Below, piece after piece: positions 22,605-33,750 of a DNA stretch of 64,000 nucleotides. The notes below the pieces were generated by a model, which saw only the letters and a program-made list of their open reading frames with translations, was not told where the DNA came from and did no database searches. The stretch spans positions 422,896 through 486,895 of the forward strand of contig JAAOMT010000029.1 in NCBI GenBank assembly GCA_016748015.1. Reading direction: 5' to 3'. This DNA is from Geosiphon pyriformis (taxonomy: Eukaryota; Glomeromycota; Glomeromycetes; Archaeosporales; Geosiphonaceae). The position numbers and the translations under genes were made by a program. The first letter of the stretch is position 1, and every line of letters begins with the position of its first letter.

Positions 22605-23815
22605 ATATACAACAAAAATAATATAGACTTTATTAAATTAATTCTTTGCTTTTTTGCTTAATTTGCTTCTTTGTTTAAAATTAATTCAGTAAACAATTTT
22701 AAAACTTTTAGAATTGGTTCTTAAATAAATATTTAGTAGAAACTTATATAGTTTATATTATATATTATTTTGATCTAGTTTATTTTGAAAATATTTTTAA
22801 AACAGAAAAAAAAAGTTACCAAATTGCTTTTATTTTAAACTTTTTTTAAGTAAATTAAATTTTTATATAAAACAATAATTTTTAAATCAATAGTTAATAA
22901 CTTAATACAACCAAACATTTTAAATATTTTACAAAACATATAAACTGCCTTAAAATAAAAAACAATATTTTACTATTTTTATTTAGAGATAATATATAAA
23001 ATCTAATTGAATGATTAAATAACTTCAAAAAAACTATAATTATTAACTAATACAATACTGAATACAAGTTTTAAATTGTTAATAGCTATTTTTAAGCTTT
23101 TTTTGCCATATAATTTTTACAAAAAATTAATATTAGTATATAAAAAAAAATTACAAGATAAATATTAATACAAGTTAAAAAAAAAATACTTTTTTTATTA
23201 TTTAATTTAAACTTAAGTTTAGAATTCTAATCTTGATTTTTAAATAATATATAAAATTAAAAAAAAGAATTCAAGATCTTGGTAAAGTTGTACTTAAGTA
23301 TGCCAAAACTATAAGAAAGTTAATTAAATAAGTAAATATTAAAAAAATTGGACTAAAAAACAAAAAATTTACTCTTATATAAAAAGATTAAAAATTGATT
23401 TGTTATATGCTTTTTGGTTTTTTTTTGGCTTTAAAAAATAATGACATAATAAATATAGCTATTGAATTTGCCCAAAAAATTGAAAATAATCAGAAAATAT
23501 ATTTGAAATCTATATTTTTAATCTTTAATTTTGCTTTTGTTTTGATTTTAGCTCTTTAAATAGCTGCTACTTTTTTTGTTATTTAAACTTAAGATTTAAA
23601 TAAACAACTTATAAACAAACTTATAGCTAATTTTATCCAATTATTAAAATCATTAATCCAAACTGTAAAAAAAAACCAACAGTTTCAAAAATCCAAGTTT
23701 GAGCTTTAATTTAATTAATTTTAATAACTATCTTATTAAAAACAAAAAAATTATAATTTATCTGTATTGTTATAGAAGTTTATTTTCTTTAAAAATTATA
23801 CTATAATTAATTTTT
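22605..23815 (+). pseudogene. Relic Gy3 gag (AT-converted)
   Basis: This is colinear with Gy3 leader and gag (about 3090-4440) over more than 1.1 kb, and most differences are C to T or G to A. For example TTGCTCTTCTGCTTGATTTG at 3132 reads TTGCTTTTTTGCTTAATTTG here. The Gag region is recognisable (23400-23700) but has stops throughout. It ends near the knuckle, where a decayed LTR-4 begins. Confidence 0.75.
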
Positions 23816-23822
23816 AATATAG

Positions 23823-24125
23823 TATTACTAGTAGAATTTTAGCCATTAAATTGGCATAAAAATATCTTTATAATTTTTATTATTAATTAACATATATTTA
23901 TATTGTTTTAATTATTACTTATTACTTAATCAAATTATTGAATATTGCTATTTAATTAATAACTCAATTTGTATAACAAAAATTAGAATAATCAAAATTA
24001 CATAATATTTCGAATTATATAACATACAAGAATTTGTTAAAATTTGTAGAAATTTTTCAAAATAATAAACAGTTTACCAAAATAGTTAATAGTTTATCAA
24101 AATAACTTGTAGTTTAATAAAATAT
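23823..24125 (+). repeat. Decayed LTR-4 fragment
   Basis: It aligns with the first roughly 300 bp of the solo LTR at 48819-49788 (start TATTACTAGTAGAATTTTAG versus TGTTACCAGTAGAATTTTAG; later GTAGTTTAATAAAATATAT versus GTAGTTTGCCGAAATATAT). It breaks off where the LINE-B 3' tail begins. Confidence 0.65.
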
Positions 24126-24480
24126 ATATATATATATATTTTATTAACATTTAATGAGTAAGGCCTAAATACCACTAAGCACAATACATCAAACTAAGTA
24201 ATTTAAACTAAATACAAATTATGCACTTTCTACACATGACCAGCCACTTAGATTAATTAGAACAACACTATAAATCTATCTTAACAGACACTGCATTATT
24301 AATACCAGAAAAAAAACAGCAAGACTTACAAAAACCAAAGCTAATACCAAGTGTTTCAGCAATACCAAGCAACTTAATAATTTTAACAAAAAACAAAAAT
24401 AACAGACTATGGATCTCAAGTAACACCAAATTATCACCTATTTTTTTTCCATAATTGCCTTATACTTGGTTTGAACTATC
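24126..24480 (-). other. LINE-B 3' end and untranslated region
   Basis: This aligns with the LINE-E 3' region (61395-61540) and, in reverse, with that of LINE-C (58890-59030): shared words include AAATTATGCACTTTCTACA and GACCAGCCACTT. An AT-repeat tail at 24121-24141 marks the 3' terminus. Confidence 0.6.
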
Positions 24481-27012
24481 TATATATCAGTATAGTAAAC
24501 TGCTTTTAAGCCACAAACAAAATTTACAACATTCTTACTGGCAATTTTAAAATAATCAAAAATGGACAAGGCCTCCAAAAACCAATCTTTAAACAAAAAA
24601 CCCTTACACAAAGTAATATAAACAATATTATTAGAAGCACACAAAGAAAACATCTGTAAAACCCAAGATAAAACCAAGTTTAAACCCAACAAAACATTCC
24701 ACTGAAACAAATAAAACCAAATTAAGTCTTTACAAACCCTAGTGTTAAATACACACATGAACAAATAGTCAAAACTTTTCACATTTTCATAATAAAAACA
24801 CAATATACTGGAGTACTTTTTATTATATAGATGTTTTCAAACAGTAACCTATAAATAATAGTACAAAGCTTTTATAAAATATAAACACAAACCAGCTGTA
24901 GATTTACTTATAAAGTCAACTGTCATGTATGAGTCAGAGTGCCAAACTAATGCAATATAAATCTAATTCATATTATTGACTATGTTTTTGTCAATAATAT
25001 CAAAGCCAGGTTTAATTTCTTAATAAGCATAATAAACAGTCCTGAAAATTTCCTAAGCAAAATGACAAATATTTTTGAATATTGCCATTCCATTAGCCTT
25101 AATGAATCTATTCTTAACCAGAACAAAAAGCACAAAATTTGAACCACCAGCCAAGTCAGCCAACTTATTAGCATACTTATTACTCAAAACACTTAAATGT
25201 CTCTTAACCTTATGCCAAAAAATATTAAGCCTCTTATTTCTAATAGATGCTACTACACTATGCCATTCCATTCAACAACAATTGTAAAAGTGGCAAAATT
25301 AAAACCAACTCAGCAGTACAAGCATCCAAAGCAGTCTGGCTGTCTGAATACATTACAACAAAACTATCAGAAGGAATACACTTTAAAGCTAGAACAATTG
25401 TCTACAATTCTGCTATCATAAAGAATACTATCTTATCAATTTTAATACCAATACCCAAATTCAGATCAAAAAAATATGCAGCCATACTATATTTTATCTT
25501 ACATGTACCCAAATTTCTTAAAGATTCATCTATGTAGACACTAATAACATCTAAATTAGTGGTAAAAAGATACTGCTTTAACCCAAAAACACCACCAAAA
25601 CCACAAATATCTAGAAACTAAGAGTTAATAATAAGTAAACCAGCAGAAAGAGAAGATCTAACCAAAAAATCACATGCCAAATTGAACTAACAAGAAATTA
25701 AGCCCCTTGGATCAAGTCTCTTTCAATGACAAAAGCTTTTTCAATCAAATATTAACCTCTTTTTATTATACAGCTGTTTGACAAAAATGACCTCAAATCT
25801 CTTGAGTAAATATAAAACATTATAAAACAACAAATTGTCTAGAACAGAAGACATTAGAGTGCCACCAAAAAAATAGAATACAGTTATAAAAAAATTGTCA
25901 AAAGACATATCACAATCCAAAAAATTTTAATTATACTAGCCAAAAAATTATTAACTGGACTAATACACAACTTTACAAGACAACCAACTTTGAACTTGTA
26001 AATCCAAAGACCTATAACTAAACAAGTAATCAATAAGCCCACTAGTATTTAAGAAACTTAACACAGAAATTATTTTGTTTTCAAACTACAACTGCTCAAA
26101 TAATTTCAAGTTATACAAAAAAGAATGGTAAAAAGCCTTGTTAAGAAAATCTTTAGACAAACTGGCTTTTAACTTCAAATCTCTCTTAACCAGCATATTC
26201 TACTTAATATACACATTATTAAAAACAAAACTAAACTGAATCTTATAACTGATTATAAGTTGTAGCACAGCTAATACCAAATAAAAAAACTGTTTATCTA
26301 AGATAGTTTTTCTCAAAACCAAATTTACAAAAAACCTGATATCCAAATGAGTCTTTACTAAACTAGATTTGAACAAGTCTTTAGAAGATAAAAAAATACC
26401 AAAATACTTATGAGACTTCTTCTTATAAGCAACAAAAATTAGCAAACTGCTTATTGACAATAAAATGTCCTTAATTCTTTGATTGATAGAAATAACAACT
26501 GTTTTTTTGTTATTGATTAAAATGTTATTAACCTTAAAAAAGCTACTTATAATATTCAAAATATACTAAGTGGCTGCTTAACTGCTCTCAATCCAAATTG
26601 TGTCATTAACAAAGACTCTAGTTGCAAAAAATGAGGTCATAGCACCCTGACTTTCTAGTCTGCCAGTTTTGGCAACAAATCTAATATTAATATGATAACT
26701 ACACAAACTTTTCTGTCTTTTAACTTTATACAATAGAGAATTATAAAAAATTCTCCAAAGCAAAAGAAAAAAAATTTTACTTTGGTTCAGACTATTATGT
26801 ATATAATATTCTTCTGTCAAACCATAATCAGCCATGACCTGATTGACTCTGTCATTATGAATGCTTTTAAAGAATTGAATAAACTGCTCACACATTTTGA
26901 TCTAGATTAAATTATTTCTTAAATACTGCCAATTTATTGAGTTATAAGCTTTTTGCATATTCTGCAAAATTAACCAAAGTTCACAGTTCTTTTCTAAGGC
27001 ATTTTTAACCAC
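24480..27012 (-). pseudogene. LINE-B ORF2, C-terminal half (RT palm to zinc cluster)
   Basis: Reading leftwards: RT motif A as ILQNMQKAYNSINW (catalytic Asp changed to Asn, about 26960), HNSLNQSKIFFLLLWRIFYN (the motif B region), the active-site box as FVNDTIW (first Asp changed to Asn, about 26600), then thumb-like segments and RNase H remnants (FWHKVKRHLSVLSNKYANKLA, about 25150). The terminal Cys/His cluster is degraded. It is interrupted at 27013 by Gy1-b and continues at 47384. Stops are frequent and all those I examined fit transitions. Confidence 0.8.
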
Positions 27013-27939
27013 TGTTACTCATAGAATATAGAAAATATAGTATTATTAGTTAGTAGATATTAGCCAATCAGATGTAGATGTAATAAATGTGGAATTCCAA
27101 GATTCTTTTTAGAGGAATTGCAGAATTCCAGGAATTTCAGGATTCTTCAACAAGGAATTGCAGGATTCCAGAATTCCAGGATTTCTCTTATCAGGAATTG
27201 CAAGATTCCAAGAATTCCAGAATTCCTGTCACAAGGAATTAAGGAATTGAGGAATCTCAAATATGTATATATAGCAGTAGCATTAGAAGCAGAAAAAAAA
27301 GAAAGAACACCAAGAATTCTCAGCTTAGTTACCACAATCCTCAAATAAATAATTATTTACTATATCAAATTCATTCTCCATTATCAACACTTTATGTTGA
27401 TAGTAACTGATACTTAACTATACTGGAACAATAGCTCTTGATCATGGTTATTGACAGGATACTAACTTGCAAATTGCCTTGGCTTATTTCTTATTTTCTC
27501 TTTTATCTTTCTTTATTTTCTTTGTTGTCTACTAACTTGATTAAAAAATTTACTCTTGGAGAACTTACGAAGGAATAAAGCTTACTAAAAAATACTTACT
27601 CTTGGAAGACCTATGAAAAAATAAACTTGCTTAAACAACATTTATTCTTGGAGGACTTATGAAAGAACTGACATCAGGAAACCATACTAGTATATACTTA
27701 TAGAGGATATCATACTAGGAGAATCATCAATCATCAAGCTGAGCAAGCAATTGGCGAAACTACGGTGCCAAGAAACTACTGATAAACTGTTATCATTGAA
27801 TCTCTGTTCATTATACAAAGAGCTCAATTGGAAAACCTTCAAATAAAATATCTTCAAATTATTATCGTCACCAATCGCCTTGAGCACCAAGTTACAGGTT
27901 TTGTTATTCACTCGACACCCCAAAGAATCACCTGTAACA
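27013..27939 (+). repeat. Gy1-b 5' LTR
   Basis: The LTR is 927 bp with TGTTACTC and CTGTAACA ends. It has the GGAATTCC array (about 27090-27255), a TATATATAG box near 27262, and the hairpin near 27429 with TGATCA in the loop and one stem C changed to T. Confidence 0.95.
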
Positions 27940-27941
27940 TT

Positions 27942-27958
27942 TGGTGCTTCCTGTGAGG
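27942..27958 (+). other. Gy1-b primer-binding site
   Basis: TGGTGCTTCCTGTGAGG begins two bases after the LTR. It differs from Gy1-a and Gy2 by one C to T change. Confidence 0.7.
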
Positions 27959-27998
27959 TATAATCTTACAGAGAACCAGTACCAACACAAATCCAAAT

Positions 27999-30240
27999 GT
28001 GGCAGAATCAGAAATTATAGAAGCCAACCACTTAGGATTCGCAAAAGCCTTGTTTTAACAATACAGCCAACTATTAGAATTAAACAATAATTACTACTCT
28101 GCCAAATCAGCCTTCAACTATTACGTCAACAATAAAATTACAGACTGTTTAGAAAGAACAGTTAATATCAAGTTAGCAAGAGAAAATTTCTATACAGAAT
28201 TATTTCAACACACCAGCTTACCAAAAAATCACAGTTTTGTCCCAATCATCAGAGAAATTAATCAAACCATTGAAAGATACATGCAACAACAATTTCCCAT
28301 TACCTACGCAGACAAAGGTAAAGGAAGAATACAAATACCAGCAGCAACACCAAAAGGAATACAGTTACCTAGTTGGAAAAAACACAGAGTAGAATCACCA
28401 ATCACTCTATCATATTACTACACACTGGGAAGTGTCATTAACATTTCATCAGCAGACGCGTCCACCTCAAATGTGACATCAACATTTGGAAGATTTCAGT
28501 TCTAAAGCAAACAATGGAAAGAAGACTTATTAGGACCATACAGAGCGTATTTTGAAGGATTTAAATTACGATCCCCAATGCCATTAGGAATTTGATTACC
28601 AATACCCCAACCAGATTTCGGAGCTGCTATTCCATGGGAATTATCAGAGAAAAAAGAGGAAGGAAGTGAAGATCAAGGATTCATTTACCAAAACCCAATT
28701 TCAGAAAACTTGGAATTTGAAACCCCAAATTTTCAAACTCCGATAAACCCAAATTTAAAAAATTCGGAAAATGCAACTTCAAATATTCAAACACTGCAAA
28801 ACTCCAAACAAATTAATCAGAATAACTTACCTCTGAATATTGTCATCAATCAACCACCAATTGATCCAATAGCCAAACCTATACACCAACTCATCCAACA
28901 GCCACATCAACCAAATCAACCACCCCTTCAGCAACCTGCCCAACAGCCACTTCAACCACCACCACAACAATTTCAACAACTTGTGCAGCAACAAATGGCA
29001 TACACACCTATAGCCAAACTTGAAAATTTACTGGCAACAAAGACAATGCACAAACATGGATAAACGACGTTGTCAAAGCAATTATCACCAATAATTAGAA
29101 CAATGTCAGAGCCCTTCAAGTGATCCCTTATTTTCTTCAGGATACTACAGATGCATAGTATCAGAGTTTAGTTGCCTCACCACAAACATTTTAGCAGTTC
29201 AAAACTGAGTTTCTGAGATATTTCAGCAATAATAATAGCATCAACAGATTAGCCAACATCTTTAACACCATCAAACAAGAAAACACTGAAGCAGTCACCA
29301 CTTACCTGGGACACTTCCATAAAAATCTGCGTCAGATTCAGGCTATTGAAGCTAACTACTTCACAGCATCACAAATTTTAAATCAGTTTATTAGAGAATT
29401 GCACAGCAGCATCCTCCAACAAGTACACCAAATGCACCCAGCTGACCTACCAACTGCAGTCATACACGCTAGAAATTTTGAAGCCACAGAACTTAAGACT
29501 AACCATGCCCAAGCTGTCAACCTAGTGATGAATGAATCATCTGAATTGGACTTCAAATTAAAACAATTCAGTAATTCAATCAATCAGAAATTGGAAAAAT
29601 ACTTAGCTGACAATTGCGCAATTTATCAACTGCCTCAATGACACAGCAATTCAGAAAACTACAATCGTTCCCAAAATCAAGCATGTTCCTCAACATTGGC
29701 CAATCAGCAGTGGCAGCCAGAGACGCATGTCTGTCACAACTGTGGTAAACAAGGGCACATCAGAGCAAACTGCAACACTTATAACCATCTGCGATTGGGA
29801 AATCAATATAGAAATCCCGATCACCAATTTCAAACTCCAAGATATCAACAAAATCAAGAACAATATCAATCCGCTTACTTGCCAGTGACGCAGCCAATGT
29901 ATCAAATGCCTACACTAGTATATCAAACCCCGATTTATTAACTACAGCCACAAGTAATATATCAACCACAGCCGCAAATAATATATCAACCACAGCCACA
30001 AATCATCTATTAACCCCAACCAATTTAAACACCACCCCAGAACCCAGCTCAAATAACATCAGGCAACTCTCGATCCAGAGTCACTCAAAACTGGAGATTG
30101 GTGATGGTTGTTTACCAACTGGTCTTCAGTTCATTAAATCTACAATTAGGATCATGCTCATAGAATTTAGATACTGGTCATGCCCAAAACCCAAATTCCC
30201 AACACTATTTAAGTCTCCTGGTTATTCTAGAAGACACTAC
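27999..30240 (+). pseudogene. gag: Gy1-b gag
   Basis: The start codon position (27999-28001) reads GTG where Gy1-a has ATG. The N-terminal domain, Pro/Gln-rich linker (28850-29000), capsid-like domain and knuckle CHNCGKQGHIRANC (about 29730-29771) are all recognisable. A single-base loss near 29025 changes frame relative to the N-terminal part. Stops at 28503-28505 and 29639-29641 match those in Gy1-a, and others are private. The product would be the structural particle protein. Confidence 0.85.
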
Positions 30241-30668
30241 ATCTAACAAACCGGAATCCAATCAGCAATGACTTACCAACATGATTCCATCAGCAACCAT
30301 CTTCAACAATGAATCCCTAGCAGCTATCTTTCCTTTCGAACTCAAAGAAACCACACTGGTACTGTTATTTAGTGGAGCCACCCTCAAAAAAAAATCTATC
30401 ACAGTAATATACATGGATGCCAGAATTGATGGTCACCCCATCAAACTCATCCTAGATAGTGGATCAGCTGGCAGCATTATTACAAAACAGCTCATGGATC
30501 AATTAGGTCGCCGAGTTGATCGAGCTGTTAGCGCCAGAATTATCACAGCTGATGAAGTAACCAAAACTCCAATCAGCAAAATTGACAACTTTCCTTTTAA
30601 AGTCAATGGCATTGTGACTTCCATTAAAGTTTTAGTGATAGAAGCCACTTAATACCAAGCTTTTGTTG
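30241..30668 (+). pseudogene. pol: Gy1-b retropepsin (truncated by Gy2)
   Basis: An open segment (30281-30652) contains the intact active site LILDSGSAGSIITKQL and the flap region ITADEVTKT. It ends at a TAA where Gy1-a has CAA, about 15 bases before the Gy2 junction. The next roughly 80 bases of Gy1 sequence (equivalent to 15238-15320 of Gy1-a) are missing. Confidence 0.8.
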
Positions 30669-31732
30669 GGTATGGGAAATGGTAACATTTGGTGCTCTCA
30701 ATTATTGATGATGCATCTTCCGCTTAATTCTGTTAGCTTAGTCTTAATTATCAATCTCTGAAGGTCTATTCTTGGATGTGAATTTTACCTGTTGAGTTCC
30801 TTGGTTATAAGGCACAGAGTTTGTCTTTCGTCGATTGCAATGTTTTTCATAAATGTGAGCTTTCTTCTCTAAGCTAACAAGCGCAGTTGTTAGGGTCTGG
30901 CATTGTCTTTTCGTCCTTCTAATAAGCTAACAAAATAATGTTAATATTCAAAACTTAGAAAGAGCTTTCCTCTTTTACCAGGCTATCATGAAGTCTATTC
31001 TCAGACAGTCAATTTTACTATGTTGCCACTCCACAAAAATAAGACAGAAAAAGAAAGAAAAAGAAAAAGAAAAGAAAAAAAAAGAGAGAAAAGATAAATT
31101 AATATCATTAATCGCCGTGATCAAGAGCAATTGGTCCAAATTGTTAATAGGTTCAAGATGATTATGCTAAGAGCATCTGTTCTAGAACAGAGGTATAAAA
31201 CAAGAGTTAATTCACGTAAATTCCATGAAGTTCGAGAACATGAATTTGTGATTCTGATTTCTTTAATAATTGGTTTATTTCAGGAGATGAAATAGGGAAG
31301 ATAATAAAGGATGAAGAGGTATGGATATTTTTAATTCTGGTCTAAAGGTTCGTATCTATCTGTCTGTCTTTTCTCACTTCTACAACTACTTGCTTTTATA
31401 CATTCTTTTGGTTTTACAGAATTGCTTTCAATTGTCTCTCTATCGCTAGCTATTGCTTTGTTGTTTCTGTTATTGCTTCGTTTTTCTATGTTATCACTAA
31501 TTATCCTATATTATAACATGTTATCTGACGTTATTACATGTTATTTTGTGTTATCCTGCATTATAACATGTTATTCTATGTTATTGCATGCTATTCTGTG
31601 TTATCCTGCATTATAACATGTTATCCTATGTTATAATGTATTATCCAATGTTATTGCACGTTATTCTGTGTTATGTCACATTTTGGTCACGTTTCTTCAT
31701 AACTTTGGATTGGTTTTTCTACTCAGGTAATA
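30668..31732 (-). repeat. Gy2 3' LTR (left copy, end truncated)
   Basis: It matches 39800-40815 but lacks the terminal TGTTATAGGTAAACTTGG. It contains TTATCCTGCATTATAACATG-type tandem units (31498-31680), about one unit more than the right copy. On the minus strand a TATAAAAGC box lies near 31390-31400, and a hairpin with TGATCA lies near 31110-31135. Confidence 0.85.
31498..31680. repeat. Tandem repeat in Gy2 LTR
   Basis: These are imperfect repeats built from GTTATCCTGCATTATAACAT-like and ATGTTATTCTGTGTTATCC-like units. The right LTR (40620-40760) has the same array with about 50 bp less. The translated frames here are low-complexity shadows. Confidence 0.7.
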
Positions 31733-31750
31733 TTATCCCTCTCTTTTTAA
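31733..31750 (-). other. Gy2 polypurine tract
   Basis: On the minus strand AAAAAGAGAGGGATAA abuts the 3' LTR. This is the expected plus-strand primer position and resembles the Gy1 tract. Confidence 0.65.
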
Positions 31751-32640
31751 AATTGAGCTTCTGCGAAACCATATGTATCTGTTATCGTGGCTTTGTTCAT
31801 GTAATGTTCGATTGTTGCCTTGAGTATTGCTTTTTGTAGGTCTTTGAACTGTTGATTGGTTATTTGTCCTATGTTGTTAACCGTTATGGTTTTCATAGAT
31901 CCATTTAGTAGTATATTTGGGCAATGTTAGAAGGCGGCGTATAGTCAATATGTTGCTTTGTAATGTAGGGTCAGGTTGTTTTTCCCTACGAATTTTTCTA
32001 CTTGTTGTATTGCTTTTTTGTTGAACATTTTCTGGCTGAGATCTTCATATGGTGTTTTCAAGTTAAGCTGTTCTCCAATTTTGTAGAACTAATAAGCTGG
32101 AAGAAGTCTTTCTTTCCATTCTGGACATTGTCAGGTGTCCACTTTCCTGTTTCGGGAAGTTTGGTCTTATGAGCTAAAGCTTCTTTTATTTTTTCGAGCT
32201 TGGGGACCAAGTATCTTCTTTTGTAATCTTTTTCTCGTTTTTTGTCTCCTTCTTTTTCACCTCCCACCTAAAGGCAATTTTTTCTCCAATATTGTCTTTT
32301 GGGTGGTGGGTAGAGAAGAGAATGTTTAGTTCTAATTGAACTCTCATCCTCCCCTTTCCTGTTCTTATCTTTGTATTATATCTTTTTTTTATCAATTGTT
32401 ATTTCTATTTGAGATGTCAATTTTTGAATTGTTTCAAATAATTGTTTAAATAATTTTAAAATTTGATCTGAAAGGTCTATGTTGAAATTTCTATTGTTTC
32501 TTGCTGCTTTTCGGATGCTATATATATTTGAATTTTCCAATTTAATTTGCTGCCTGTTGTCTACATTTTGATGATGATGATTGGTTCCAGATCTCGTGGT
32601 ATATCTTCTGGTCTGATTAATGAAATTTGTGTTCCTAGTT
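31751..32640 (-). pseudogene. Gy2 third ORF (ORF3) remnant
   Basis: Downstream of integrase, minus-strand translation near 32470-32390 gives ILKLFKQLFETIQKL then SQIEITIDKKKI and, after a stop, YKDKN. This matches the IYSLVQQIFQLIQ...EITINQQTIRYK segment of the Gy1 third ORF. The rest is frameshifted and full of stops. It supports a third ORF common to all three Gypsy families. Function is unknown. Confidence 0.5.
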
Positions 32641-33750
32641 AAGGTACTAATGACAATGATTCCTGTTTTACATGATAAATTTTTAATTGATTTTCATGTG
32701 TTACTTTCTTTAAAATCCTGTCTTCCAATCATAATTTGTAAGCTCTATTTCCTAATGCTTCGTATATGTGGAATAGACTGTCTCACTTTGGGTTGAACTT
32801 TCCACTCCACTGTTTCTTAACTTTTGTACAATATAACAGTACTTGGTCTCCAATCTTGAATTCCATTGATTGTTCTGATAGGTGTTTATCATGTCTTTCT
32901 TTTTGTTGTTTTTGAGTGTGACTAATATTGTCAGCTGCTGTTCTTTGATTGTTTTCTAACATTTCTATTAGCTGGTACGTTCTTTGGTATAAGATAGCCT
33001 CAAAATTCTCTTCATTGATTGTTTTTGTTGGGTATGACAGTATCACTTGTTCAATCAGTAATGTAGCTTTTCTTCCATAGACTAGTTCAAATGGTGTAAA
33101 CTGAGTTGTATTTTGTTTCAATGTTTGGTATACAAAGAGTACAGAAGGTATAAATAAGTTCCATTCTTGTCTGTTTTCATGACTTATTTTTGCTAATGCT
33201 TTGCACAGTGTTTTGTTAAATTGTTCTATCAGTCCGTTTGTTTGTGGGTGGTATGGTGACAATAAGGGTCTCTTTATTCCAAACTGTTGGCTTAGTTCAG
33301 TTAGCGTATTATTAACGAAGTGTGTTCCCTAATCAGATAATAATTCTTTCGGACATCCATGTCAGCAAATTAGGTCTTGATACACAAATTCGGCGACTGT
33401 TTTGGCATCGGCCACTTGGATTGCTCTGGCTTCTGGCCATTTTGTAAAATAGTCTACAGCTACAGTGATATAGCAATTTCCTTGGGATGTAATTAAAAGA
33501 AGTCCAACCAAATTGATCCTGATTCTATCAAATAGATTTTCAACTGGAATAGGTCGAAGTGGTTTTGTTGATTTTTCTCCTCTTTACTGGCATGTGTTAC
33601 AATTAAGCACATATTCGAAAATGTTTTTGTACATCGTTGGCCAATAGTATAAGTTTAGTGTTCTTTCGAGGGTAGTGTCTTTGTTAAAGTGTCCTGCAGT
33701 CAGATCTGAGTGCACGCTATATAGTATAGTTTCTCTTTCACTGTCCTTGA
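32641..33750 (-). pseudogene. pol: Gy2 integrase
   Basis: Core residues on the minus strand: the first Asp is replaced (INLVGLL, about 33510), the second is present (LLSD, about 33335) and the Glu is present in TNGLIEQFNKTL (about 33220). The C-terminal region 33262-32783 is open for 159 codons with ELVYGRKAT and FKIGDQVLL, and the following GPF/Y-like module is damaged. A stop after LLSD replaces a Gln. The N-terminal zinc finger region (33580-33700) is partly recognisable. Confidence 0.8.

Noticed and set aside
24121-24141. AT dinucleotide run as a microsatellite locus of interest
   Set aside because: It is explained as the LINE-B 3' tail and its junction with the LTR-4 relic.
31422-31839. 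Cys/Leu/Tyr-rich ORFs at 31422-31616 and 31588-31839, and 40671-40856
   Set aside because: They lie in the tandem array of the Gy2 LTRs on the strand opposite to the element; low-complexity shadows.
32058-32395. Lys/Glu-rich ORFs 32058-32395 and opposite 32135-32329
   Set aside because: They fall inside the frameshifted Gy2 third-ORF region; the useful similarity is in the neighbouring frame near 32390-32470. No independent gene is supported.
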